Part shown: piece by piece, positions 1 through 8,093 of the stretch
Layout: each line of letters starts with the position of its first letter
Position numbering within the stretch: the stretch's first letter is position 1
Origin: an uncultured Carboxylicivirga sp.
Lineage (GTDB): Bacteria; Bacteroidota; Bacteroidia; Bacteroidales; Marinilabiliaceae
Assembly (NCBI GenBank): GCA_947503525.1
Contig: CANNEA010000001.1
Location: forward strand, 310,001-374,000
Direction of reading: 5' to 3'
DNA: 64,000 bases
Made by a program: the position numbers and the translations under genes
Notes under the pieces: model-generated
What the model saw: the letters and a program-made list of their open reading frames with translations, nothing else
Database searches by the model: none
What the model was told of the DNA's origin: nothing

Positions 1-312
1 GAACATAAGGCCTATGATTTCCTGAATCAGACTAAAGTTCAAATGGAAGCCTGGTCGCCATTTGCTGCCGGTAGGAATAATATATTCAGTAATGTCACCT
101 TGGCTGAAATAGGTAAAAAGTATAATAAAAGCATCGCACAGGTTTGTTTAAGGTGGCATTATCAAAGGGGTATTGTGGCCATTCCGCGCTCGTCGCAAAA
201 AGCGCATATGATAGAGAATCTGGCTATTTTTGATTTTGAGTTGTCGAAGTCTGATATGGCCACCATTGGCACACTGGATTTAAATATCACTCAGTTTCCA
301 GAGTGGGATTAA
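1..312 (+). CDS. Aldo/keto reductase, C-terminal part (cut by window edge)
   Basis: The reading frame is open from base 1, so the gene begins before the window; only about 103 C-terminal residues are visible. The segment shows the end of the aldo/keto reductase barrel: V-Q-M-E-A-W-S-P, then the helix with IAQVCLRWHYQRG, and the IPRSS motif that contacts the NADPH 2'-phosphate in this family. Members reduce aldehydes or ketones of sugars and other small molecules in the cytoplasm. The substrate cannot be told from this piece. It ends about 150 bases before the next gene. The family call is firm; a role in galactan catabolism would be a guess from location only. Confidence 0.85.
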   Translation, partial: EHKAYDFLNQTKVQMEAWSPFAAGRNNIFSNVTLAEIGKKYNKSIAQVCLRWHYQRGIVAIPRSSQKAHMIENLAIFDFELSKSDMATIGTLDLNITQFPEWD

Positions 313-463
313 AATAATATCTTAGTCAGACTAAACATATAAAAAACTTATACTGCACAAATGAGCTAGGAATCTCTTCAAGAAATACTTTATTTTATTA
401 ATACTAACCCAGAATTGATAAGCGTTATACCCTCTTGTATCTGGGTTTATTGCCATTATCTGC

Positions 464-2368
464 ATGTCAGCTATGAAAAGAATTTACCTATTACTATTTG
501 CCCTTCTTATTTTTTCACCCCTTTTAAATGCGCAACGTTATTATGATATAAAAATGCCTACTACACAATATTCCAAAAAATGTAAGCATTGCATTGAGTT
601 GCTTAAAGGAACTCCCCCAGAAATTCAATTTGGAATACAGCGCGAAAATAACAATCAACTGTACTTTGTGGCGAGCAGTAAGAAATGGTTCGTTGAATTG
701 TTAAAAAAAGGGATTGATGGTCTTGCAATCGATATTGTTAATAAAGATCGCTATGCCTGTGAAAAGGAAAGCATCAATAAAAAACAAATTGTTAGAGGAG
801 ATATACAAAAGCCTATATACACAAAGGAGTTAAAAAAGAGAATGCTTGAAAGTCAACAGGGAGAGTTAGTTATTCGTTTAGGTCTTTTGCCAAAGAAATA
901 TCATGATCAGGATATTGAATTTAATTTGATACTCTTAAAGAGTAAGAACCTTTGTTATTATAATAATTTTTACAATTTACCAACTTACAGATGGGACTTG
1001 TTGGAAATGGGGATGTATCTTGATTCCTTAACACACAAAAGTGAAAACAGTGCTTTGAATTTAGATCAAAAAGGATATGTTATTAGTCATAAAACATTAC
1101 GATTTGAAGTGCCATTTCAACGTAATGTATCGCGTTATTCTTCTGATGATATTCAACCCCTTTATGACTCTTTACGCCTAAGCGATTACGACATTAAACG
1201 AATTAATATTAGAGCCTATTCATCCATAGAAGGTAAAGAGTCGAGGAATATTAAGCTTCAAAATGAAAGAGCAAATAGTATTGTTTATGCTCTTCAGGAG
1301 TTTCAGGATCCTGAGATAACAACTGAGATTAAAGCTTCAGAAAATTGGGTTGAGTTTATGAATGACATTGTCTATTCAAATTATTCATATCTGTCGAAAC
1401 TATCGAAGGATGAAATTAAGCTTGAATTAAAAAATAAAGAATTGGCGGAGGATTTAGAACCTTATCTTCGAAATCATCGGAAGGCTATTATTACAATGGA
1501 GCTTCAAAAGAAGAATAAGTTTGAAAAGGCATCGCCTGAGCGTCTGGTTCAAATGTTTAAAAGTTCTTTGTCAGTGAATAATCTTGACCAGGCTATTGAA
1601 ATACAAAATGCAATATTCGATAAAATACGACATCAGAATTTAGCAACAAGTTATGTTGATCAATTGGAAATACCGGCAAAAAATGAATTTGGAGTATTAT
1701 TAAATAAGAATGTAACGTTTAAATACTTAATTGATCAAGCAAGTGTATACGAAACATTTCTGGAGCTTAAAAAACTGGAGGATATACTTCCTGATAATGG
1801 TCATGTCAAGTACAATTTAGTCGCTTGTAAGTTCAAGGTATGGTTACTTGGAGATCATTCGATAGATGGCGAAGATTTTAAATCTGAGATTAATGCCTTG
1901 CGAAAGTACAATATTCCTAGCAGTCTGGTTAAGCGGATGCTGATTAACTATCATATTGTGATGTGTGAATATAATATGCAGAAAGCCGACTTTTATAATA
2001 AGGATAAATCACTTCGTTACGTCTATTCTAAATACAGGTATTTACCCTTAAGTGATACCGATTATCTTTGTTTAGCTCAATATTTTTCTTCCTATTCAAA
2101 ATATGATTGGGCAAAAAAGCTGCTCCGAACAAAGGCTAAGCAAATTGATGTTGATGAAGAATTGTTGTTTTATTATTTGAATCTGACTATTATAGACCCA
2201 AGCATTACAAAGAAATCGGAATATAAATCTATAATGCTTAATGCTATAAATATTAATAGAAGTCGCTATTGCAAAATGTTCAATGCGAATAAATCGGGAG
2301 GTGTTACTTTTCAGCTTTTAGAAAATGATTACTTGAGGTCAATGTATTGCGAGAATTGTAATGAATAA
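464..2368 (+). CDS. Secreted protein with OmpA-like domain, function unknown
   Basis: A 634-residue protein with an N-terminal signal peptide (hydrophobic LLLFALLIF, cleavage near L-N-A-Q). The ATG at 473 gives the more typical signal start, MKRIYLLLF, and may be the real one. Around residues 225-330 there is an OmpA-C-like fold: a strand with INIRAYSSIEG, then N..LQNERANSIVYAL, the pattern by which such domains hold peptidoglycan, here interrupted by a long insert. The remainder is helical and looks like solenoid or TPR-type sequence without clear motifs. Two CxxC-like pairs (CKHC near the N-terminus, CENC at the C-terminus) are visible. A periplasmic or cell-wall-linked role is likely, but no pathway can be assigned. 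It converges on the GH29 gene, with a shared terminator between them. Confidence 0.7.
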   Translation: MSAMKRIYLLLFALLIFSPLLNAQRYYDIKMPTTQYSKKCKHCIELLKGTPPEIQFGIQRENNNQLYFVASSKKWFVELLKKGIDGLAIDIVNKDRYACEKESINKKQIVRGDIQKPIYTKELKKRMLESQQGELVIRLGLLPKKYHDQDIEFNLILLKSKNLCYYNNFYNLPTYRWDLLEMGMYLDSLTHKSENSALNLDQKGYVISHKTLRFEVPFQRNVSRYSSDDIQPLYDSLRLSDYDIKRINIRAYSSIEGKESRNIKLQNERANSIVYALQEFQDPEITTEIKASENWVEFMNDIVYSNYSYLSKLSKDEIKLELKNKELAEDLEPYLRNHRKAIITMELQKKNKFEKASPERLVQMFKSSLSVNNLDQAIEIQNAIFDKIRHQNLATSYVDQLEIPAKNEFGVLLNKNVTFKYLIDQASVYETFLELKKLEDILPDNGHVKYNLVACKFKVWLLGDHSIDGEDFKSEINALRKYNIPSSLVKRMLINYHIVMCEYNMQKADFYNKDKSLRYVYSKYRYLPLSDTDYLCLAQYFSSYSKYDWAKKLLRTKAKQIDVDEELLFYYLNLTIIDPSITKKSEYKSIMLNAININRSRYCKMFNANKSGGVTFQLLENDYLRSMYCENCNE

Positions 2369-2378
2369 GAACATAACA

Positions 2379-2414
2379 AAAAGCGGTATATCTGTTTCCA
2401 GTTATACCGCTTTT
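2379..2414. terminator. Bidirectional intrinsic terminator
   Basis: A perfect 12-bp stem (AAAAGCGGTATA / TATACCGCTTTT) with a 12-base loop lies between two convergent genes. It carries T-runs on both strands, so it can end both the OmpA-like gene and the GH29 gene. Confidence 0.9.
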
Positions 2415-2434
2415 GATCACAATTTGAAAAACTA

Positions 2435-3961
2435 CTATTTTTTCAACTTAAATATATCGCCTGGAGCTTCTTCCAATTCAATTTTAAAACCTATGGCATT
2501 CTTGACCGGGCGTTCTTTTGGTAATTCAATCAACAGTTCATCGGCTTTCTGAATCCATTTCACTTCACCCTCATAACCCAATATACTAACTGATTTAATG
2601 TCATCATTAATAATGCTGTTTTCCGAACCTAGGGCATTTAAAGATAGGGTATGTTTGTCATCATTCCAGTTGAGCATAAAGGCATAAACAGACTGGCCTT
2701 TTTGAGTGTATCGAACATCTTCGGCTGTAAAGCCGGTATCCTTCATATTGCCATGTAATACCATCTTGGCATTGGTAGGACCCTGTCCGAATACGGTAAA
2801 AGGCGTGGTTTCGTAAATGCCTTCTCCATTTACTTTTAGCCACTTACCTATCTCGCGTAAGATGGCTTGCTGATCAGCTGGGATCACCCCATGTTTGTTG
2901 GGCGCCACATTCAATAATAACACACCATTTTTACTTACAATATCAATCAGGTCGTTGATGTAATCGCCTGCCTCACGCATGGTGTAAGGCTCGCAATAGC
3001 CCCAACGCCATCCACCAAGAGACATGTCGGTTTGCCAGCATTCATCTCTGATGCGATCCAGCTTTCCGCTTTCCAAATCCAATACGGCAGCACCATCAGG
3101 TATGGGTTTCCACTTAATGTTTTTATAGTTCAGCACCACTTCCTGTTTGTTCTTCAAACCCTGGTTGTAGTAGTTGGTTAATATCTTCTTTCTGGCTTCT
3201 TCGTATTCTGGCTCACACATCCCCAGATCGAACCACAGCAGATCAGGATTATATTGCGTCATCATATCCATGGTGCGCTTGTACCAGTGCTTTACAAAAG
3301 CCGGTGAGGCCGGATCCCACTTGCCATGAGGTTCCCAATAGAAGTCCTTAAGTTCAGGATCGGTGGTTTCGTATTTTTCATCATAGGTCCACCAGTGCCA
3401 TCCATAGGCGTAGTGTGAAGACATTCCCATCTTTAAACGTTTGGCGCGACCTTCCTTAAAAAGCTCACCCACTATGTCGATTTTAGGCCCCATGTTGACG
3501 GAGTTCCAGCGAGTGATTTTGGAGTTATACATAGCAAAGCCGTCGCAATGTTCACCCACTGGCACTACATATTTGGCTCCGGCTTCTTCAAATAAGTCGA
3601 TCCATTCCTTGGCATTAAAGTTTTCGGCTTTAAACTCAGGAATAAATTTGGTATAGCCATAATCTTCAGGCTTGCCAAAGTTTTCGCAATGGTATTTATA
3701 GGCACGTGAAGCCTCTTGACTAGGGTTGCCCGTGGCATCCAATGTTTCGCCCCGCCACATGTGAAAGCCATACCATTCGGCTTCGAAGGCCGGCACGGTA
3801 GTGGGGCCCCAGTGGATAAAGATACCGAACTTGGCATCCTTGTACCATTGTGGTATTTCGTAAGTTTTTAGCGATTCCCAGTCCGCTTTATATTTTTTCT
3901 GTGCTTGTCCTGATAAGCTTATGATTAGTATCAGGATCAGTAAGGTACTGATTCGTTGCAT
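2435..3961 (-). CDS. GH29 alpha-L-fucosidase family enzyme
   Basis: A 508-residue exported enzyme with a signal peptide (MQRISTLLILILIISLSGQAQ). GH29 hallmarks are in order: KFGIFIHWG at 45-52, GEHCDGFAMY near 136-145, and LLWFDLG at 241-247, whose Asp245 sits where the family's nucleophile is. GH29 enzymes remove alpha-linked L-fucose by retention; some relatives act on L-galactose or other 6-substituted sugars. L-galactose derivatives are half of agar and porphyran, so the substrate need not be fucose. The gene is divergent from the RhaT-type symporter. Its putative promoter (regulon motif plus a perfect TAnnTTTG box) lies about 360-420 bases upstream, an unusually long leader. The family is certain; the substrate is inferred. 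Confidence 0.93.
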   Translation of the reverse strand: MQRISTLLILILIISLSGQAQKKYKADWESLKTYEIPQWYKDAKFGIFIHWGPTTVPAFEAEWYGFHMWRGETLDATGNPSQEASRAYKYHCENFGKPEDYGYTKFIPEFKAENFNAKEWIDLFEEAGAKYVVPVGEHCDGFAMYNSKITRWNSVNMGPKIDIVGELFKEGRAKRLKMGMSSHYAYGWHWWTYDEKYETTDPELKDFYWEPHGKWDPASPAFVKHWYKRTMDMMTQYNPDLLWFDLGMCEPEYEEARKKILTNYYNQGLKNKQEVVLNYKNIKWKPIPDGAAVLDLESGKLDRIRDECWQTDMSLGGWRWGYCEPYTMREAGDYINDLIDIVSKNGVLLLNVAPNKHGVIPADQQAILREIGKWLKVNGEGIYETTPFTVFGQGPTNAKMVLHGNMKDTGFTAEDVRYTQKGQSVYAFMLNWNDDKHTLSLNALGSENSIINDDIKSVSILGYEGEVKWIQKADELLIELPKERPVKNAIGFKIELEEAPGDIFKLKK

Positions 3962-4153
3962 GAGTTTAATATTGTAGTTGTTAATTATTAATGATCAATG
4001 GGTGTCATAATTGAGTTTATAATCTTGTCTTAAACGTTCTATTTTAATTGGCGCTTCGCCCAAACCCGACTTCATTTATTCATATCATGTTTACTTTTTA
4101 TTGTATTCATGATTTATAATTCTTGCCTTAATGCAAGAAACGAAAGCATAGAA

Positions 4154-4171
4154 ACCCGATAACTATCGGGT
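4154..4171 (-). terminator. Palindromic hairpin after the remnant
   Basis: ACCCGATA/TATCGGGT is a perfect palindrome. On the minus strand it is followed only by a short TTTC, so termination would be weak. It lies within the presumed GH29 leader. Confidence 0.45.
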
Positions 4172-4176
4172 CAAGG

Positions 4177-4257
4177 CTACATTAGCTCTGATTGCTTAAT
4201 CTTGTTTTGTTCAAGTGCGGCCAGGTGATCTTCGAACGAGTTCTCAGCTTCCCGGTC
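4177..4257 (-). pseudogene. Possible 3' remnant of a lost small gene
   Basis: On the minus strand an open stretch of 26 codons ends in TAG at 4177 and reads like real protein (…ENSFEDHLAALEQNKIKQ…, a helical acidic/basic pattern). It has no start codon: TAG and TAA lie directly upstream in frame. It is followed at once by a hairpin (4154-4171). This looks like the tail of a decayed gene sitting in the GH29 leader. The evidence is composition only and I do not recognise the family. Confidence 0.3.
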
Positions 4258-4320
4258 TTACTATAACTCCACTTCAATTAAAGTATCATCGCTATTGAGG
4301 CCGTTATTCTATGGTTAATA

Positions 4321-4380
4321 CAAAAGTAGGCAGGAGTAGACTTTTTTATGGGTAAAAAGACCAAGGGATAAAAGGGGTAA
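4321..4380 (-). promoter_or_regulatory. Putative regulon operator and -7 box for GH29
   Basis: On the minus strand TTACCCC (4380-4374) is followed by a second ACCC (4353-4350) and by TACTTTTG at 4328-4321. The last is a perfect match to the Bacteroidota -7 box TAnnTTTG and begins 46 bases after the C-run. The layout matches the other operators of the window. The rest of the 3962-4539 gap holds the gene remnant, its hairpin, and a further 7-C run on the minus strand at 4454-4448 that has no -7 box at the expected distance. Confidence 0.55.
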
Positions 4381-4539
4381 TATGCAAGAAGGAGAACAGT
4401 TGTTCAGGGTTTTAACAGAGATGGGGATGTGATTTTGGAATTGATTAGGGGGGGTATTTTAATTGATGGAGTATTGGCTTGTTTCTTTACTTGTTAATGC
4501 CTTCTTTAGAAATTAAATCAGAACAAACTAAATCTTATC

Positions 4540-5610
4540 ATGCAAGCAAATCCATTTTTCGGAACACTTATACATGCCGTTGGAGGTGTGTCGGCAGCTA
4601 CCTGTTATGTACCATTTCAAAAAGTTAAAGCCTGGTCGTGGAACTCGTACTGGATTGTACAAGCTACCTTTGCCTGGTTAATTTTTCCGTTGCTGATCGG
4701 ATTTTTCACTTTACCCAATATGTTGGCTGTATTTACCGATGCACCCAATGAGGTATTGTTTTATGCTACCTTTCTTGGGGTGATCTATGGTTTTGGAGGC
4801 ATGTGTTTTGGTTATGCCATAAAGCATATAGGCTATTCGCTCACCTATACCATATCCATTGGGATATCTGCTGTATTGGGTACTATTGTGCCTTTAATTA
4901 TGCATGGTGAGTTGGTTCAGAAATTTAATGAGCCGGGTGGTCCCATCATCTTTTTTGGCATGTTATTGTCTGTAATTGGTATAGCCATTTGTGGTGTGTC
5001 GGGTTATAGAAAAGAAAAAGACCTTAAGGCCCTGGAGACGGAGGGTGTTGATAAGACGAGCTTTAATATGAAGAAGGGCTTGATCCTGACATTGGTAGCC
5101 GGTGTGTTGTCAGCTGTTTTTGGTATTTCCCTGGAAGTTGGAGCCCCTGTAGCTCAAATAGCCGGTGAATATGGTGCCGGTCATTTTGAGGGTAATGCCA
5201 ACCTGATTCTTTCAACAGGAGGTGCTTTTATAACCAACTTTATCTGGTTTTTGATTTTAGGTATTCGTCAGGGCACCATAAAAGAGCTGACGGATGTGAA
5301 GAATGTAGGTCGTAAAAGCTTGCTCATTAATTTTGTCATGTCCATCTTTAGTGGAGCACTGTGGTATGGTCAGTTCTTCTTCTACGGAATAGCGCATGTA
5401 CGAATGGGTGCTTATAAGTTTGCCTCATGGGTGATTCATATGTCTATGCTTATCTTCTTTAGCTATCTGGTGGGTATTGTAATGAAGGAATGGACACAAG
5501 TAAGTAAACGCACTTATAGAACCCTTCTTGTGGCCTTGGGTGTGCTTATTATTTCCTTTGTGGTAATGACTTATGGCAGTATGTTGGGGTCAGAAGAGAT
5601 TGGGCACTGA
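4540..5610 (+). CDS. RhaT-family sugar/proton symporter
   Basis: A 356-residue inner-membrane protein with about ten hydrophobic segments. It matches the L-rhamnose-proton symporter family over its length: N-terminal GTLIHAVGGVSAATCYVPFQKVKAWSW, then a W-rich stretch, and FFYGIAHVRMGAYKFASWVIHMSM in the C-terminal half. RhaT of enteric bacteria imports L-rhamnose and L-lyxose. Here it lies divergent from GH29 and just ahead of GH86, so it may import a 6-deoxy or L-sugar released by the locus, such as L-fucose or an L-galactose derivative. No rhamnose catabolic genes are nearby. The family call is secure; the substrate is inference. Confidence 0.88.
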   Translation: MQANPFFGTLIHAVGGVSAATCYVPFQKVKAWSWNSYWIVQATFAWLIFPLLIGFFTLPNMLAVFTDAPNEVLFYATFLGVIYGFGGMCFGYAIKHIGYSLTYTISIGISAVLGTIVPLIMHGELVQKFNEPGGPIIFFGMLLSVIGIAICGVSGYRKEKDLKALETEGVDKTSFNMKKGLILTLVAGVLSAVFGISLEVGAPVAQIAGEYGAGHFEGNANLILSTGGAFITNFIWFLILGIRQGTIKELTDVKNVGRKSLLINFVMSIFSGALWYGQFFFYGIAHVRMGAYKFASWVIHMSMLIFFSYLVGIVMKEWTQVSKRTYRTLLVALGVLIISFVVMTYGSMLGSEEIGH

Positions 5611-5680
5611 TGTAGGCTTTAGGGATTAGATGCTAATAGCTATTCTGTTGATGTAAAAGCTAAGTTCAATTCCGTTAATT

Positions 5681-5738
5681 ACCCCCTTATTTAGCTGCAT
5701 TATTACCCTAAGAATTTGCTTGTGTTTTTGTCTCTTTG
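5681..5738 (+). promoter_or_regulatory. Putative regulon operator and -7 box for GH86 no. 1
   Basis: ACCCCC at 5681-5686 is followed by a second half-site TTACCC ending at 5708 (22 bases on). TCTCTTTG at 5731-5738 matches TAnnTTTG with one mismatch and starts 45 bases after the C-run. Confidence 0.55.
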
Positions 5739-5815
5739 TAATCTGATTAGTTAATGGCACACTTTATGAATAAGTAAGCTATTGATTTGGATTGGAAACA
5801 AACAAACTTATTGAT

Positions 5816-7891
5816 ATGGTAAAGAATATACTTGTTTTAGCAATGTTGCTTGGAGCTGTGTGGTCTGGATTTGCGCAAAGCAAAGTAACTGTTGCACCTA
5901 AAATACAGAAGTATTTGGGTGATGTGTCGGAAATGGACCGTACAAAGTTTTTTAATCTGCATAGTGGAAGTGGAGATGCAGATTTGCAAAAGTTTTTTCA
6001 GGATTATAATGTTGGTTATGGTCGCGGATTTTGGGGCGCTTTTTCCTTTGCTAAAGGAAAAACAGGAGCGGCTGGTGTATATCCTGATTTCAGACCGGAA
6101 GTTGATCCGGGAGTAATTCGTACAGTGAAAAAAGGCTATGTGGCAACAGAGCATCCCAGTTCAACCTTTATTAATGGCATTGATGCAGTAAAAGCCGGAG
6201 AGTGGGCTGCTGAATATTATAAAAATTGGGTAAGCAATGGTGATGTGCCTGAGTATTTTGAGCCGATGAATGAGCCCTTTGTTCATGCTGATGATTTTAC
6301 CAGTGGTGATCAAACAGTGATAAAGGAACAAATGTCAGAGGTGTTTAACCAGGTTGGTAAGGCCATTCATGCCACACCCGAATTAGTCAATATGAAAATC
6401 ATCGGATATTCGTCAGCTTGGCCTGAGATGGAGCGCAATGATTTTGCTCACTGGTATGATAATCAACAGTTGTTTATGGATATTGCCGGTGCCAATATGG
6501 ATGGTTTTGCTACTCATCTGTATGATGGAATTAATGTAACCGGGCAAGACACCAAACGCTCAGGTTCCAATTCCGAGGCCGTACTGGATATGATTGAAAC
6601 CTATAGCATGTATAAGTTTGGCGAAGTGAAACCACATGCCATTACTGAGTATGGAGGTATTGCGGCAGGCTATCCTGATGGTTGGAATGACACGGAAAGT
6701 TCACAATCTGTGAAATCGAATAATCAGTTGATCTTTAATTTGATGAACCGTGAGAATGACTTGCTCTATTCCATTCCGTTTATTACCGATAAGTCCACAT
6801 GGCACATGAATGCTGATAATAACTATGAACCCTATGGTGCGGTTATTCTTCGTCCTGCTGATGATCAAATGGGGAAACCTCATACGCAAGTGACCGAGTG
6901 GGTGTATACTCCAAAGATTTATTTTTATGAGCTTTGGAAAGCTGTTGAAGGCGAACGTGTTTATGTCAGTTCAACAAATCCGGATATTCAGGTGAATGCC
7001 TTTGCTATGGGTAAGAAACTGTATGTCGCCATGGTTAATCTGGATGATCAATCGCAAAGTGTGGATTTGGATTTTGATGGTGGATATGAAGGTTTGCTAG
7101 ATGTTAAAATCAAGACCTTAAAGATCTATCAGGATAAGGTGCCTGATTTTAATGAAAATACAGTGTCATCTGCACCTGCAAACATGACTTTAATAGCAGA
7201 TGAGGCCGTAGTGTTAGAATATACCTACTCTTCTGAAATTGCATTTGATAATGCATCAAGATCAAATAAATACTATGCCGCTGAATATTTAAAAGCAATA
7301 ACAGGTGGCCCAATTACCTTTAATTTTAATGGAGTAGATGCCGGAATGAATGGCGGACAGGCCTATTTGCGTATGTCCATTGGAAGAAAGCATAATCGTT
7401 CAAAGCGTCCGATTGTTAAGGTAAATGGTACCCAGGTGAGTGTGCCTACCAACTGGTCAGGATATGATCAGGCTTCGCGTCAGGATTTCTTTGGTATGAT
7501 TGAAATACCTTTGGATGTGGAATTATTGGAGGAAAACAATGTGGTGACGATTCAGTTTTCAGATACGGGTGGTCATATTAGTTCTCTGGTATTGCAAGTG
7601 GATTTATTTGATAAGCAAACCGATGTTAGTATTGGCAAGGGTGCTGAATATGGGGTGGAAATCTATCCTACCCATGTGAGAGATGGGCGCTTAAATATTA
7701 GGTTGAAAGAAGCTAATCAGTTCGATCGTTTGGAGCTATATAATTTGGCTGGACGAAAAGTACGTAGTCAAATAATTGAGGCCAACAGAAGTGAGCTTGT
7801 GCTCACTGATATGCAAGAGGCTAAAGGGATTTATATTATTCGCTTAAGTGGTAAAAATGCTTTGTTTACACAGAAGATAGTTATTCAATAG
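5816..7891 (+). CDS. GH86 beta-agarase/beta-porphyranase with T9SS sorting domain
   Basis: A 691-residue enzyme. The frame opens with a TTG at 5792, but the ATG at 5816 gives a proper signal peptide (MVKNILVLAMLLGAVWSGFAQ) and was chosen. GH86 enzymes cut inside agar or porphyran chains with retention. The TIM barrel shows FEPMNEPF with Glu153 as likely acid/base and HAITEYGG with Glu278 as likely nucleophile; YGRGFWGAF near residue 65 is also typical. After the barrel come beta-sandwich domains (about 430-610) and a C-terminal sorting domain (IYPTHVRDGRLNIRL…), so the enzyme should be exported by T9SS and held on the surface or released. A regulon operator lies upstream and a terminator follows. 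Agarase versus porphyranase cannot be decided from sequence by eye. Confidence 0.93.
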   Translation: MVKNILVLAMLLGAVWSGFAQSKVTVAPKIQKYLGDVSEMDRTKFFNLHSGSGDADLQKFFQDYNVGYGRGFWGAFSFAKGKTGAAGVYPDFRPEVDPGVIRTVKKGYVATEHPSSTFINGIDAVKAGEWAAEYYKNWVSNGDVPEYFEPMNEPFVHADDFTSGDQTVIKEQMSEVFNQVGKAIHATPELVNMKIIGYSSAWPEMERNDFAHWYDNQQLFMDIAGANMDGFATHLYDGINVTGQDTKRSGSNSEAVLDMIETYSMYKFGEVKPHAITEYGGIAAGYPDGWNDTESSQSVKSNNQLIFNLMNRENDLLYSIPFITDKSTWHMNADNNYEPYGAVILRPADDQMGKPHTQVTEWVYTPKIYFYELWKAVEGERVYVSSTNPDIQVNAFAMGKKLYVAMVNLDDQSQSVDLDFDGGYEGLLDVKIKTLKIYQDKVPDFNENTVSSAPANMTLIADEAVVLEYTYSSEIAFDNASRSNKYYAAEYLKAITGGPITFNFNGVDAGMNGGQAYLRMSIGRKHNRSKRPIVKVNGTQVSVPTNWSGYDQASRQDFFGMIEIPLDVELLEENNVVTIQFSDTGGHISSLVLQVDLFDKQTDVSIGKGAEYGVEIYPTHVRDGRLNIRLKEANQFDRLELYNLAGRKVRSQIIEANRSELVLTDMQEAKGIYIIRLSGKNALFTQKIVIQ

Positions 7892-7908
7892 ATTATAGAT
7901 TTAGAGGC

Positions 7909-7948
7909 AAATCCGTTATCCAATACTTTGGGTAGCGGATTTTTTTTG
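7909..7948 (+). terminator. Intrinsic terminator after GH86 no. 1
   Basis: A 13-bp stem with two G-U pairs (AAATCCGTTATCC / GGGTAGCGGATTT) is followed by a T8 run. Confidence 0.88.
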
Positions 7949-8003
7949 TAAAATCCTTTCGACTTCCTCGGATTTCGAACTAAAGAGTGTTGTTTTTTAT
8001 TTT

Positions 8004-8066
8004 CCCCCCTATAAGCTTATTAAATGTCCATCTTACACAAGATTAGATAAAGTAAATTGCCTTTTG
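8004..8066 (+). promoter_or_regulatory. Putative regulon operator for GH2
   Basis: TCCCCCCT at 8003-8010 with a TCC half-site at 8027-8029 resembles the other operators. The -7 box is unclear: TAAATTGC (8053) or GCCTTTTG (8059-8066), each with two mismatches. Confidence 0.4.
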
Positions 8067-8093
8067 TAATCTTAACACGCAAAAAAACGCATT

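Noticed and set aside
4440-4460. Seven-C run on the minus strand ahead of the RhaT-type gene as an operator
   Set aside because: The base composition fits, but no TAnnTTTG-like box lies at the usual spacing on either strand.
5792-5815. TTG start for GH86 at 5792, and similar TTG starts at 12827, 39679 and 45481
   Set aside because: In each case a downstream ATG gives a proper signal peptide or a normal family start.
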